From contig QWDQ01000068.1 in NCBI GenBank assembly GCA_003868215.1, positions 1-64,000 of the forward strand: a stretch of DNA of 64,000 bases. The letters are read 5' to 3'. The notes under the pieces were generated by a model. That model saw nothing but the letters and a program-made list of their open reading frames with translations. It was not told the DNA's origin and searched no databases. Shown here piece by piece: positions 35,764 to 47,757 of the stretch (its first letter is position 1; every line of letters begins with the position of its first letter). Source of the DNA: Pseudophaeomoniella oleicola. Its lineage: Eukaryota > Ascomycota > Eurotiomycetes > Phaeomoniellales > Phaeomoniellaceae. Position numbers and translations under genes: made by a program.

Positions 35764-36214
35764 TCACAGTGCAATACGTCCTCTCGTCCCAAAAGCCAAG
35801 GCAACCCAACCACCAATCAAGCACAGCCCTCCAAGCGGCGTGACAGGCCCAAGAGCCTTGAGTTGCGGATTCAAGACCAGCAAATAGATACTCCCACTGA
35901 ACATGGTCATCCCGGCCACGAATAGACCTGCTGCAGCTTTGTTTTTGGGTGCTACAGCCGTGGCCAAGAGCAGAATTCCGGAGTGAATCAGCTGTATGTA
36001 GTTGATACGTTAGACAAGATCTATATTCTTTCTCTTATTGATGGCATAAGGAGAAGGACTGATATGTTTATATAATACATACCTGGTAGTGAGCTGCAGT
36101 TTGCCAATTGGCTATCTTCTGAGGATCTGCTATCCGCTTCTTTAACCCGTGGGCTCCGAAAGCTCCCAATGCCACAGAGGTGGCCCCATATATGCAGCCC
36201 AGTTTCCAGAGCAT
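35764..36214 (-). CDS. DUF423 / TMEM256-like small membrane protein
   Basis: Two exons (36214-36083, 35991-35764) give 119 residues, a normal length for the family. The N-terminus MLWKLGCIYGATSVALGAFG followed by AHGLKKRI matches the bacterial YgdD and animal TMEM256 pattern (GAFGAHGL). Four hydrophobic segments are visible, including GLFVAGMTMFSGSIYLLVL and LGGLCLIGGWVALAFG. The spliced junction HYQ|LIHSGILLL is conserved in the family. The protein is probably in an inner membrane, possibly mitochondrial, but there is no known activity. Confidence 0.86.
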
Positions 36215-36531
36215 TGTTGCTGCGTAAAAGTATGAAGCTGATGGAGGTAGAATGGAAGGAGGAGTTTCTTGTCTACGAGACGTTTGTAAGGTAGGTTCGG
36301 ATATATATTACGGGCATCAAAAGGTCACAACTTATCATGTCCGTTCTGGATAATTAGGGAGCGAGTCTGGCCTGGACCCTTGAAACGCTGCCAAGCATTG
36401 GAGCTTCCCCAGGACAGTTTGCCAGATCTCCAAAAGATTAATTATTCGAGATAGAAGTCAAGGGGTGTTGATGAGCAGAGCCTCAGGAGGTTCAGCAGTG
36501 TGTCATAGTCCTTTTGATATCGTCGAACAAG

Positions 36532-38512
36532 ATGCCTATGCTAGGCTCTTTGTTGGCCTTCTCTCTGGCTGCCTCGTTCTCATGTCTGGCCGCAGACACC
36601 AAAACAGAATCAGCGCGCCCTAGAGGTGTCGGACCTGAATGTATGTCATGACGTCCGGGGTGATGTTTATAGCTTCTGCTGTTGCTTTGACCACTGGCAC
36701 CGCATGTCACCGTTCACGCGCTTACTGATCATGTCTTACAGTTGCAAAGTTCTACAAGGACCCCTCCAAGTTCACTTGTATCTCATTACCCTCGATAACT
36801 ATCCCGACATCTGCCATCAATGACGATTATTGCGACTGCCCCGACGGATCAGACGAGCCTGGTACCTCTGCGTGCTCCCATTTATCCCACCTCTCACCCG
36901 ACTCGCCATATAATCACCCGCCCTCAGGCGAACCACAGAACCTTTCCACGCCTGCCCTCCCTGGCTTCTATTGCAAGAACAAGGGCCACATCCCATCGTA
37001 CATTCCATTTCTATCTGTGAATGACGGGAAATGCGACTATGACTATTGCTGTGATGGCAGTGATGAATGGGCTGGGGTTGCTGGAAAGAGTTGTCCCGAC
37101 AAATGCAAAGAAATTGGCAAGGAGTGGAGGAAGCAAGATGAAGCAAGAAAGAAATCCTTGAGTGCTGCCGTCAAGCGCAGGAAAGAGCTGGCCTCTGAAG
37201 CTGCTAGGCTGAAAAGTGACATTCAACAGAGGATCGCAATGCTCGAACGGGAGGTCAAGGACAACGAAGCTAAAGTAGAAAAGCTCGAACAGGAGGTTGT
37301 TGATTTGGAAAAGCAAGAGAAGTTGAAAGTTGTGAGGTCTAGTGGGAAGGGTTCAAAGACGTCTACGTTAGCGAACCTGGCAAAGCAGAGGGTGGATGAG
37401 CTCCGTACATCGTTGGAAACTATCCGAGAGCAGAGGGATGCCCAGCGAGCTCGTGTTGAGGAGCTTGAGGCTCTACTCTCAAAATTCAAGGAGGAATATA
37501 ACCCCAATTTCAACGATGAGGGTGTCAAGAGAGCTGTCAGAGGCTGGGAAGATTACGCTGCAAGAGACAAAGATGGTGACTGGGAACCTGCTCATGACCG
37601 TGATCTCAATGAGGTCTTAAAGCAAGATGACGCGTCTCAAGGAATTAATTGGGCTGAATGGGAGAGCGAAGATGAATCAGAACCAGAAGATGATGTAGCA
37701 GCCCGTAAGACATCCCTGGATTTGAAGCTGTCATCCGCATACTGACAATCACTGCAGTCTACAACCTTCGCAACTACCTCCCACCATCGGTCCGCATCTT
37801 CCTGGCGGAGAAGATATCATCCGTTAGAGAATTCCTGATCGCCAATGGTGTGCTAACCCCACATCCTCCCGCTGATACCTCCTCCATTCCTGAGTCGCCA
37901 GCATTGTCCGCAGCGCGGTCTTCGTTGTCTTCGGCCCGTTCGTCTCTCAGGGACTCTGAAAACAGTCTATCCAATTCGCAAAATGACTTATCGAAGCCAT
38001 ATGGTCCGTCAGACATCTTCCGAGCTCTAAAGGATACATGTGTGTCAACAGACTCGGGCGAATACACCTACACCCACTGCTACCTCTCCAAACTAAGCCA
38101 ACGCTCCAAAAAGGGCGGCGGTGAAACCAACATGGGCAACTACGTCGACATCACCACCATCCCCTCTTCCGACGTTGACGCCTCCCTCGACCCCGAAGAC
38201 CTCTCCTCCGGCCCCAACGCCCCCTCTTTGTCCGCCGCAGCCGCCATCATCCAAGGCTCGAGCACCGGCTCGCCCACGGAACGCGTCGTCATCAACTACG
38301 CCAACGGCCAAGGCTGCTGGAATGGCCCACACCGCTCGACAAAGGTGATCCTCGGCTGCAGTGATAAAGAGGTGATCTGGAGGGTGCGCGAAAGCGAGAA
38401 GTGCGTCTATGAGGTTTGGGCGGGGAGCTCGGCTGTTTGTCCCGAGAGTATGAATGGCGGCGGCGGCGGCGCGGCGGCGAAGAAGAAAGCTTCGGGGAAA
38501 AGTGAATTGTGA
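36532..38512 (+). CDS. gtb1: Glucosidase II beta subunit (PRKCSH type)
   Basis: The beta subunit keeps glucosidase II in the ER and presents N-glycans for trimming of the two inner glucoses. Three exons (36532-36640, 36742-37704, 37758-38512) give 608 residues. A signal peptide, MPMLGSLLAFSLAASFSCLA, comes first. Two LDLa-like repeats follow (DDYCDCPDGSDEPGTSAC and DGKCDYDYCCDGSDEW), then a coiled coil (about 190-330), an acidic stretch and a C-terminal MRH lectin domain (NYANGQGCWNGPHRSTKVIL, RESEKCVYEVWAG). It ends KSEL instead of a standard HDEL/KDEL-type signal, after a Gly/Ala/Lys-rich linker. Identity is firm; the retention signal is unusual. Confidence 0.94.
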
Positions 38513-38956
38513 AATTGATTTAGTTAGATAATTACCCAGGTGAATATCAAGCATGAATGCCTTAAAACAGTTCAGTTCAGTTCTTACCTACGAAGTAAAT
38601 GCCTAGGATCGACCACAGATCATGAACGTTACAGATGTGATGATCATATATTTACATATCCACCTGTCTATGTCTATATGTAGTGTATATATAATACCTC
38701 AAAAGTTTTTTGAACCTTTCTTTTGATCTCGAGATCAATTTCCCGTTTTGTCTATCAAAACGCCCCAGGCGTCTTTTTCCTTTTTTTTCACTCCTGTTAA
38801 TCGTCTCGCTCGTTAAAGTTGACTTGACGTCTTGGTAGATACCTGTTCGTAGAAATTTGAATTTTTATTTTATTTTAAAATGGGCCCAAAAATATAGAAA
38901 GGCTGACTTTCTTCTGAGAAAGGGCCGTAGTTGAACAAGCAAGTGAGGAAAGGGGT
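38513..38956. other. Convergent intergenic region, AT-rich
   Basis: This 444-bp stretch lies between convergent stops and is AT-rich, with TATATA words near 38684-38696 and a TTTTATTTTATTTTAAAA run near 38863-38880. It probably contains both polyadenylation regions. No gene is seen. Confidence 0.5.
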
Positions 38957-38977
38957 TTATTCGGCTATGGCATGGTC

Positions 38978-39012
<35 letters not shown>

Positions 39013-42000
39013 TGCTGTTGCTGTTGCTGTTGCTGCTGCCACGACCGGCAATCTCGGCGTCATCTTCGAATGTCAGTCTGCGCTTGAGGGCTGCTTGTCC
39101 TTGTTTTCTGGATTGGATGCGTCGTAGCGTGTAAGGGAGTTCGTCTTGACCGGCAATGGTGTTGGGGTTTTCGGGTTCGGAGGATCTGGTTTTGCGGAGG
39201 CGTAGTGAGAAGGAGGATGTGCGGCGTTTACGTGGTGGAAGGACACCGGTACCGTCGGCGACGGCCATGTCGTCGTTGTGCGGCTGTGAAAATGATGGCT
39301 CTTTTTGACGGGATTGCTGGGGATAGAGTAGTTCATCCGGTTGCGTATAGTACTTCTCGACCTGTTGCAGGAAACTAGGGCGAAACAGTAGACCGGTACG
39401 GAATTCATTGGCGCCGACGAGCAGTTTTACCAGGTCAATGAGTTCCTCGAGATACTCGATCACTTCGGCTTGAGCCATTTGACCCGCATTCCAGGATAAG
39501 AAGTTGCGCCGTATAGCATGCTTGCGCGTTACAAGGCCGCCATCGTCGGCGTCGCCGGTCTCGGTACGATTCCGACCATTGTCACGCACGATTTCGCGGA
39601 CCCTGTTGATCAAACGGATTTGAGCAAGACGAGCTGACGGCATGAATTGTGGGAGAGGAAAGCGCGTCATCAAAGCCTCTTGAACAGAGAACAAGATGAC
39701 TAGGACAGACGATGCGAGGTTTCGGCGATAGGGAAAGATCTGCGAATTATGTTTCTGCAAGGGGCCAGAGCCGTAAGCGGCGCGGAGAGTGATCATATTC
39801 TCCATACGGTCGATGATCTGGTGGAGGATGAAGGCGATTTCTCTGTAAACAAGTAGCGGTCCTTCAAAGGGCCCTTTAAGACGCGGTTCCTTCGTGCAGA
39901 AAGGCATGTAGCCTTCAGCCGCCTGGAGGCACGCTTTCGCTCTGGCTGAAGCTTTCTCGAAACGACGAAGGTTGTTTGGTGCTGCAATGTCCGGGATGCT
40001 GACAGTCTCGATTCCAAAGGCGATAGAGGATTGCATCTCCTGCATATGTTCCACTGCGTTGGCAAGGCTCTTTACCATGTGAGTTCGTGCTTTAGCGGGT
40101 AGGAACGTGAATTGGACGACTAGGGCCACTGTTGCTCCGATGGTAAAGGCGATAAACCTGCGGAGGAAGGTTTCAGTCGGCGTCCCTTGGACTGCCTTGA
40201 TTTCCGTTGCAAGCGCCACAACTGTAATCGAGACGTTGGTGACTATTCCAGCTTTAACGTATTGACTTCCTACAGTGAGATAGGCAGCAGGTATTATGCC
40301 AATCGCAATCATGGCGGCACAAACCACTCGATTGCCGTTCCTAGCTTCATACGCCGCCCAGCCCCATAAGCATCCAAAGGTGGTGCCTATCCCTCTGAGG
40401 ATGAAGGTCAATACCGAATCTCCAACTGTAGGCTCTAATATCAAGATGAGTTGTAGAGCGGCCCACAAGGCTCTCTCCAATGAAAACCAAGTATTCCACC
40501 GATCAACAAAGGCTGGCCAAAGAACAAGCATACTGGCGAAGGTTATCTTGAGCGCGTACTGGACCTCAGATGAATACCGGGCCGACTCCAAAGTGCTCGT
40601 GATTGACGAGCGAATGTGAAGTGCCACTGATCCTTCCCGTCGTGATCCCAGTGCAAGGGACTTCGCTCGTTTAATCTCCCCGCGCGGAGAAGGGTCCTGA
40701 CCTCGAGCCTCGGTGTCTTCAAGGTCCGACATATGTTCACCTTGAAGAATATCTTCCTCTTCCTCGTCGGTCTCTTCTCCCTCCAGATTGGCTCCTCCTC
40801 GTTCCGGCGTCTGAAGGTTTCTTGGATTTGTTGCGTCTTCTGCTTTTTGATCTTCTCCACCGCCAGTCTGCAGCCATCTACGCCAAGCGATGCGTGGTGC
40901 ATGAATCCTGCGTCTGCTCTTTCTTTTCTGGCATGCATCAACGAGCAGGCAACAATGATCTAGCATATCACCAACTTGTGTCGCAACTTGCCGCATGTTG
41001 AGATAAACGGAGGATATTAGGAAGATCTCTTCCCTAGGCATAATGTCTGGCCACTCACTACCCACCGCGTTCCATATTCCGTGGGAGTCAAGAGCCGTAT
41101 GAATTGCCTGATCAAAAACGTGGATTGCCTGTCTCATAGTTTCCGCATGTAGATCCATCTCTCCCACCGCAACACCAGCCGGTGGCTTAGCTCCGTTGGG
41201 CATGTGAGGCACGCGCTGCTCTGAGTTAGTCATGTTCAAAATCCCAGCACCAGCAAGAGACTCACATAAGCATACGACACGCATGCGATTACTACTTCAA
41301 TCGAACGTTCAACACATGTCTGAAGCTCTTTGAAAGAGCTTTCCATCTGTTTGATATAATACTGCAACAATTCTGGGTCGCCGGATTCAATCTCTCGCTT
41401 TGGCATCAAAACTTCGAGACCATCATCAAAATGTACCAATTTCGGATCAGAGGAAGTTGTTTGTTGGTTCGTTGAAATGGTCTCCGAGTTTTCACCGCTG
41501 CTGCTGTTGTTGGCAACCAAGGCGGATTTGGGGGTTATCTGTCCGTCCTCTCCCAAGAGAGCAAACTTGCTCTCGCAGGCTCCAATGATTGCAATGACGT
41601 TCATCGTAATCTTACTTATGTGAGTCTGACTGATGGCTTTCAGATTGCGCGGAGGCAACACGGAAAAGGCCAATTCGAAGTCGCATTCATTCTGAGTTGC
41701 CCTACATGCATTGACTTTCGCACGGACTTTGGCCTTGGATGCGGTGACGGTGCTGATCGACAACATCGACCCCTCTCCTGAGATCTTTGACGGCGCATTA
41801 CGTCCAGGATCAGATTTGCATTGGTGTCCAGGAGTTTGGAAAAAGTAATCTCCCGATAATCGCACCGCTATTGCAATTTCTTGCAAGCTAGAAGCCACGG
41901 TACCACCAAGGTAAGCCGAGCTGAACTCAGGAAACAGGATGACATTAACACAGAACACCACGGCGAGGGCAAGGAAAGTAGGATAGATGACGGTGGTAAC

Positions 42001-42614
42001 AGTTGCAGTAGTGACTGTCTTATCGGTGAAGACCAGGTTGACCACATTAGCAATAATGAACAGGAGAGTCCCCAAGAAAATCCTCGGAGTGAATGCCCGG
42101 AAGAATCCGTGGACGAAGAGTGCAATGACCAAAAACACAGCCCTTACTGTATACGCAGCAGGCGGGTTAGAGTGGAAGAGAAGAGATCCGAGATAGACAC
42201 CAAGAACGGACCAAGCCGTTCCTATAACTGTGCCAATGACGAGCAAGGCAATTGTTTCAACCATCTGACCGAATCTGTTTGTCACAATCAGCGAGTGAGT
42301 CTTTGGGTACGGTGATGAGCCTTTACCTGCGACCAGGATGACCTATAAGACGTCGTCAGTCCATCCGTCCGTCCGTACTGCTAGAAATAGAACCCTTACT
42401 GACCGAATCCTGTTGTGATGCCAACCAGATACGCGGCTCTTCCTATTCTCGTTTCGACGCTTGGGATGAGCATGATACCATCAGCCAAGGTAGTGGCCAC
42501 CACCACTTTGACGACCCTCTTCCAAAGATGTTCATCGTTGCGTAGACTATCATAAATGGCAATTGACCTTCTCAAGGGCCAGTCAAGGACATTCTCACGT
42601 AGCCAGAGCGCCAT
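38957..42614 (-). CDS. Large ArAE/FUSC-type fungal membrane protein
   Basis: The protein resembles fungal members of the aromatic acid exporter (ArAE) superfamily. Four exons (42614-42404, 42342-42327, 42274-41266, 41215-38957) give 1164 residues from the first ATG in frame. Two membrane bundles are visible: one near the N-terminus (GTVIGTAWSVLGVYLGSLLF, GTLLFIIANVVNLVF) and one after residue 600 (ALWAALQLILILEPTVGDSV, GIIPAAYLTVGSQYV). Exon 2 is a 16-nt microexon that completes GFGHPGRRFGQMVET. The frame is open for 32 codons before 42614 but without ATG, so a further 5' exon is possible. The C-tail carries an Asn-Ser and poly-Asp repeat. It is divergent from a homologous gene at 43295. Substrate is unknown. 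Confidence 0.85.
38976..39040 (+). repeat. Coding trinucleotide/hexanucleotide repeat
   Basis: A CGT/GTC run (about 38980-39012) adjoins TTGCTG units (about 39013-39037). On the coding minus strand they read a run of Asp codons preceded by alternating Asn and Ser codons at the C-terminus of the ArAE-type protein. Confidence 0.9.
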
Positions 42615-43294
42615 CTTTGGCCGTGATTTTCCTCGTGGATTCTGAGGTGGCCACGGAGAGAGTTGTGAGATTTCTTCAATTGCTCCATTGACACGAACGC
42701 CAGTACGCACATCACGTCAGTCCAAGCAACGATATGCTCGTGCGGTAGAAGTGACTAGGATCAGTACTCGGTATCGCATTGCTTAGAGGTCACGTAAATT
42801 CATTATTTATCTTACGAGAAGTTCGGTGATCGAGGGAAATCTGCTTTCGGTAATACACATGTGACTACACGTGATCTTTGGCGTGATTGCGGCTCTAACC
42901 AGACGTACCTTGATTTGCGTTAATTAGGTATGACATGCATGATGATTATTACAATACGATACCATATTAGCGGGATCTTTTTGCCTAGGTGGTCAGTGTG
43001 GATAGCCTCACATCCCTGTTTGGCACTAGATCTTCACTATGGTAGATTTTCTACCGCGTGAGATCTCGGTTCCTGTACGCAGATCACTTTGATATGCCAA
43101 CCATTGAGAGACACCTCAACCTTTCGTAGATTTGTGACCAACTCGTTGCTTTACAAGTAAGGCCGAGATCATGTACTTATATGTTTCGCAGTGTCCCTAG
43201 GAAAAGACCGGGATCGTATTTGGTCCAAACGAATTGGGTCGATGGTCTATCTCTCATATGAGTGCGACTCATACTTCCCTCTGCGATCAAGTCA
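42615..43294. promoter_or_regulatory. Divergent promoter region of two ArAE-type genes
   Basis: The two homologous genes start from opposite sides of this 680-bp stretch. The minus-strand frame remains open to 42710 without ATG. AT-rich DNA around 42780-42960 and a CACGTGATC-like word (42869-42877) are visible. No other gene is supported. Confidence 0.5.
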
Positions 43295-46200
43295 ATGACC
43301 GAAGAGCTTGAGTTACGGCGGATACAATTTCCAACGCCGACTGTCCTAGACGAACAGACAGTCTCTCCCCAAGGCTCAATCTATCGTGCTACCACTGATG
43401 GCATTACCTACTTTGGATCCTACCGTCGTAGGAGTAGGCCACAAAGCCGACGAGGTACATCCACTGGCTTTGCCACTCCCGCCACTTCAGTACCTCCTTC
43501 ATCGCGGCCTAGTATAAGCCAATCGAGGCTGGACTCCTTGCTGGAAGATGCCTATGAGAATCAGGACACATATGGGCTAGAAGAGCTACGTGACGGGTTC
43601 TTCGATGGATTCTTCTTTCCTCCGGCCAGATCGTGGGAGATGAAGTTACAAGATCTCTTAGAAACCACCGCTAGACAGCGCTCTATACGGCACGTCTTGT
43701 CAAATCAGGTGCATGGTGCTCAGCATCTCTTTCAAAAAATTATTTATACTCGATCCGGAATAATGCTCGCCAAAAGTTTTCTTGCCTTTTTCGTGGCCTA
43801 TATCATTTGCTTGATCCCAGCTGCTGCCAACTGGCTGGGTCGTTACAACTATTTCATGGTAATATCTGTTATTCTCAATCATCCAGGGAGGACAATTGGA
43901 TCGCAAATCGATGGATTCGTACTCACTGTGCTTGCTGGTGCGATAAGTCTAGGCTGGGGTTCCCTAGCGCTTTACGTCTCTACCTCTACGGGCCCAGCTA
44001 GAGCCAATTATGGCGGCATCCTTGCTGCATTCTTTGTGCCTTTTACGGCTTTCCTCGCTTACTTTCGCTCTACCCTGATCCGGTTCTATCAAGCAATCAT
44101 TTGTGCGGGAATCGCAATTTGCTATACCTGTTTGGCCGATGTCTCTCACTCGGTGAGATGGCACAAGATCTTCGAATTTGGTATTCCGTGGATCTTGGGT
44201 CAAGCTATTGGCCTTGTTACCTGCACATTAGTGTTTCCGGATGCTGGATCACGGGATGTCGCGTAAGTCAATGCCTCACCTTTTGGTGCTAGACTTCTAA
44301 CATGGTTCAGAGTGGCTCTACGCTCGGCCTTCAAGGCGTTGGAAGAGGGACTCAACATACCACGTCCCGATTCTCGAGAAATAAGGCGGAAGTTGGCGTG
44401 GCATATCACTGATTTGGCCGACGCGGTTCGGGATCTAAGACTTGATTTGTCCGTCACCCGTTTTCGCCCGTCTGATATTTCCGCTCTCGTGGACCTATTG
44501 CAAAGCGTCATCAGAGGCGTCCTTGTCATCAAACCGGACACACAATTGTTTGAGCTTACTCAGATCGAGACATCGCAGACAACGTCGTCGGTTGATGGTC
44601 AGGCACCGAGTAACGTTGCGGTTATGATTGCAAACAGTCTTGCTGAGCCTACGCGTCTCCTGATACATTCAATAGAGGACTCGCTCGAAACCTGCGGCGC
44701 TGTTCTAATGGACCTCTCTGGCTATCGAAAGTACCTAGGGCCGACTGATGACGTCTCCTCGGACTTGACTGCCGCTGTCCAGAAACTTTCTGGATCTATT
44801 CAGAATTTTGAGGCGGCTGACGAGCGTCTCCTTAGAGATCCGAAGCTACAGGATGCTTACTCTAATCATCCAGAGGTTGTTCAGCTGCTCTTATTTGTCC
44901 ACCCAGTCCGTCTTGTCGCTGGAAGGATCCTAGATCTTGCAGAGAAAATTTCCGAGATGTCTCACGCCGCTTATAGGATACATCTACCATCATGTTCTTT
45001 TGTCGAAGCCTTAAGTCTGACGAATGCGCAAGTGCGTCATGACAGAGGAGGATTAACCGCTAGCTTTTATTTCCGAACCAAAAGAGAAATTAATCAAACA
45101 CTGAACGACATGCAGAGTCGCCCATTCGTACCCGTGTTACCTCATGAACAGGATGACAATAGTAGCGGGCCACCTCGCCTCGCAGAAAAGGCTAAGAACT
45201 TAGATCACACCTCCTCAGCGACTGGATATCAAAGAGACGACCTCACGATAAAATTTCGAATATGGAAAGTACTCCATCACTTACAGGGTTTCGAGAGCAG
45301 ATTTACATTCAAGCTGGTTGCTGTGACTACGATCTTATCTATCCCTGCATGGCTTCCTCAGAGTAACAAGTGGTGGAATGAGGAGGAGGTGTGGTGGGCC
45401 CCGGTCTATGTGTGGTTGATGATGCATCCGAGAGTGAGTATAACATTCTACAGCGTGATTCGCCTCATTGCTTCACGGCGCATGGCTCACTCTCTTACCT
45501 CTTATAGATCACGGGAAACTTTCAAGATCTATTGACTCGGGTTTTTGCTGCTATCAGTGGTGCAGTATGGGGTGGCTTCGCTTACGCCGCCGATGATGGC
45601 AACCCATATGTGATGGCGGTCTTCGCAGCTGTTTTCATAATACCAATGATGTATCGATTTACACAAAGCAACCATCCTCGGTCTGGCATGGTGGGCTGTA
45701 TATCCTTCACCATCGTCTCGTTGAGCGCCTACACCACGGGCGCGAAAGGCGGGATATTCCATTTCACTTGGACGAGAACCTGTGCCTTTGTGGTGGGGAT
45801 CACGGCTGCAATTATGATCAATTGGGTGATTTGGCCGTTCGTTGCCAGACATGAATTACGGAAGTCTCTGTCGGCTATGATGCAGCACTTATCGATATTA
45901 TACCGTGTCATTGTTGCCAAATATATCTATTACCTCGCGACCGAAGTGCCAACATCGGAGGATATTGAGAGTTCAGAATTGATCGAAGGAGGGCTGCGGG
46001 AAACTTTTATTAGGATTCGGCAGTTGCTGGCTCTTACACGCCACGAAGTTGTAAGTTCCTCCGTCAACCATGGGTGATTTGCGTACTGATCGCACGTTAG
46101 AGACTCCGAGCGCCGTTCAAGTCAAGGCCATACGAGCTTCTCTTGGAAACATGCGAGGATTTCTTCGAGGACATTGTTCAAGTACGACAATCGAGTCTTT

Positions 46201-46610
46201 ATTTCCAACCACGACTGCAACAGGTCAGTGGTGTTGAAGGGCAACTACTGAATCATGCATTATTGCCCTATCGCCGGGATGCCGTGGCATCCATCCTCAT
46301 GAACCTTTATATTCTTGCCGGAGCCTTAAGAACGCATCGTCCGACACCTCGATATATACCGTCAGCCGCTGTCGCAAGGCAAAGACTGCTAAATAGGATG
46401 GCTGAGTTGGAGGCAGCTCAAGATCACGATAACAATCTGGCCTTGCAGAGAACGCTGACCCAGGGAAGGCGTTGGGCCAACGTTTACCATTTCGCGTACA
46501 ATGCTGCGCTCACCGACATCGTGGAAAAGCTGGAAACCATGCAGTGCATTACCAAAACCATTGTTGGGGAGAAAGGGTTCGACCTTCCTGTAGAAGCTTC
46601 TGGTGAATAA
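43295..46610 (+). CDS. BRE4/ArAE_2-type multi-pass membrane protein
   Basis: This resembles the fungal BRE4/DUF2421 family, linked in yeast to brefeldin A sensitivity and endomembrane function. Four exons (43295-44262, 44311-45433, 45508-46050, 46101-46610) give 1047 residues. The first ATG in frame is at 43295. A polar N-tail of about 130 residues precedes membrane bundle 1 (AKSFLAFFVAYIICLIPAAA, VILNHPGRTIGSQIDGFVLT, GFPWILGQ-like GIPWILGQAIGLVTCTLVF). A long cytosolic part follows, then bundle 2 (RVFAAISGAVWGGFAYAADD, AVFAAVFIIPMMYRFTQSNH) and a helical C-terminus. Both bundles contain an NHP motif at equivalent places, which fits an internal duplication. It pairs head-to-head with its homologue. 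Substrate is unknown. Confidence 0.86.
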
Positions 46611-46889
46611 AATAGAACGATTCAAACAGTGAACCAATGTTCACTCTCATCTTGACGTCTTTCTGTTCTCATAATGACCTGGCACTCCCTTCGCCCTCTT
46701 CTCCACATGTTGTGCAGTCTCGGCTATGACGGACGTGGGGAAGTCTTCCCCAATTTGTGCTCCATGCTCCATGCTCCATTGAACCGAGAGGCTTCCGATC
46801 ATCACAAGATCGATCAAACTCCCGTGAGTTATTTCAGCTTCTTTCATCTCAAGCTGTATCGTTCGCATTGCGCTGCTTGACCAACAGAA

Positions 46890-47363
46890 ATGGCACCCAA
46901 GACGTCGACCATTGAAAGTCTCAACCTAGAGGGCGCAAAACTCATCGCGAAAGCGAGCGAAGAGAAAGCCCAATCCATGAACCTCGGCATAAACATCGCT
47001 ATTGTAGACGCCTCGACCCACCTCCTACACTTCATCCGAACGCCTGGCGCGAAGATAACGTCGATAAATACGGCCATAGACAAGGCGTTCACTGCCGCTG
47101 GCCACAGAGCACCCACGCATATGTACATGGAGAACAAGGCTTTCCAACCCGGCGGACCTGCTGAAGGCATCGGGCGCACAAATGGTGGGCGTTTCACAAC
47201 GATCGGTGGAGGGACACCTATTCTCAATGTGAAAGGAGAAGTTCTTGGTGCTGTAGGCGCAAGTAGTGGGACGCCTGCACAAGATCGCGAGATTGTTGAG
47301 GCTGGCGTGAAGGCGTTTGAGGAAAGCTTGAAAACTGAAGGAAAGCTGAAAGCGAGATTATAA
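46890..47363 (+). CDS. HbpS/GlcG-family (PF03928-type) small protein
   Basis: The single exon encodes 157 residues, close to the usual length of this family, whose bacterial members bind or degrade haem or accompany glycolate use. Family features are SMNLGINIAIVDASTHLLHF, then RTPGAKITSINTAIDKAFTA, GGRFTTIGGGTPILN and the closing GEVLGAVGASSGTPAQDREI with VEAG. There is no signal peptide. An AG (46886-46887, CCAACAG just before the ATG) may be the acceptor of a 5' UTR intron. Function in fungi is not settled. Confidence 0.87.
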   Translation: MAPKTSTIESLNLEGAKLIAKASEEKAQSMNLGINIAIVDASTHLLHFIRTPGAKITSINTAIDKAFTAAGHRAPTHMYMENKAFQPGGPAEGIGRTNGGRFTTIGGGTPILNVKGEVLGAVGASSGTPAQDREIVEAGVKAFEESLKTEGKLKARL

Positions 47364-47757
47364 GACGTTCTAGCTGGATGGCATGGTTGGTTCCACGTTG
47401 TTCTCAATCATTGCTCATTCACATCCACTGTCATCCTACTTGAAACGAACCTCCTTCGAATCTGAAGAATCAACAACGCAGTTGAGATTGATATTCACCT
47501 CATTACATCCTACCAATCTCAAGTTCTTACCATCGGTGTGACTGCTTGGGCAACTCTAAGCCCACAAATTTCTAGTCACTTCAGACTGTGATTATTGAAC
47601 CCCCTCTCATAAGCAAAACACTTGATTCCTATGCCACCTTCATCCTTACTTTACCTTTCACAACTTCTTTCAAGGTCTGAAAAGATTGCACATCGCAGTG
47701 GCACAAGCTCTACAGCGGGAGGCCTGAAGATTAGCGAACGAGAAACGTCATTTCACA
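47364..47757. other. Intergenic region
   Basis: This 394-bp stretch separates two genes in the same orientation. It holds the 3' UTR of the first and the promoter of the second; nothing else is recognised. Confidence 0.5.
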
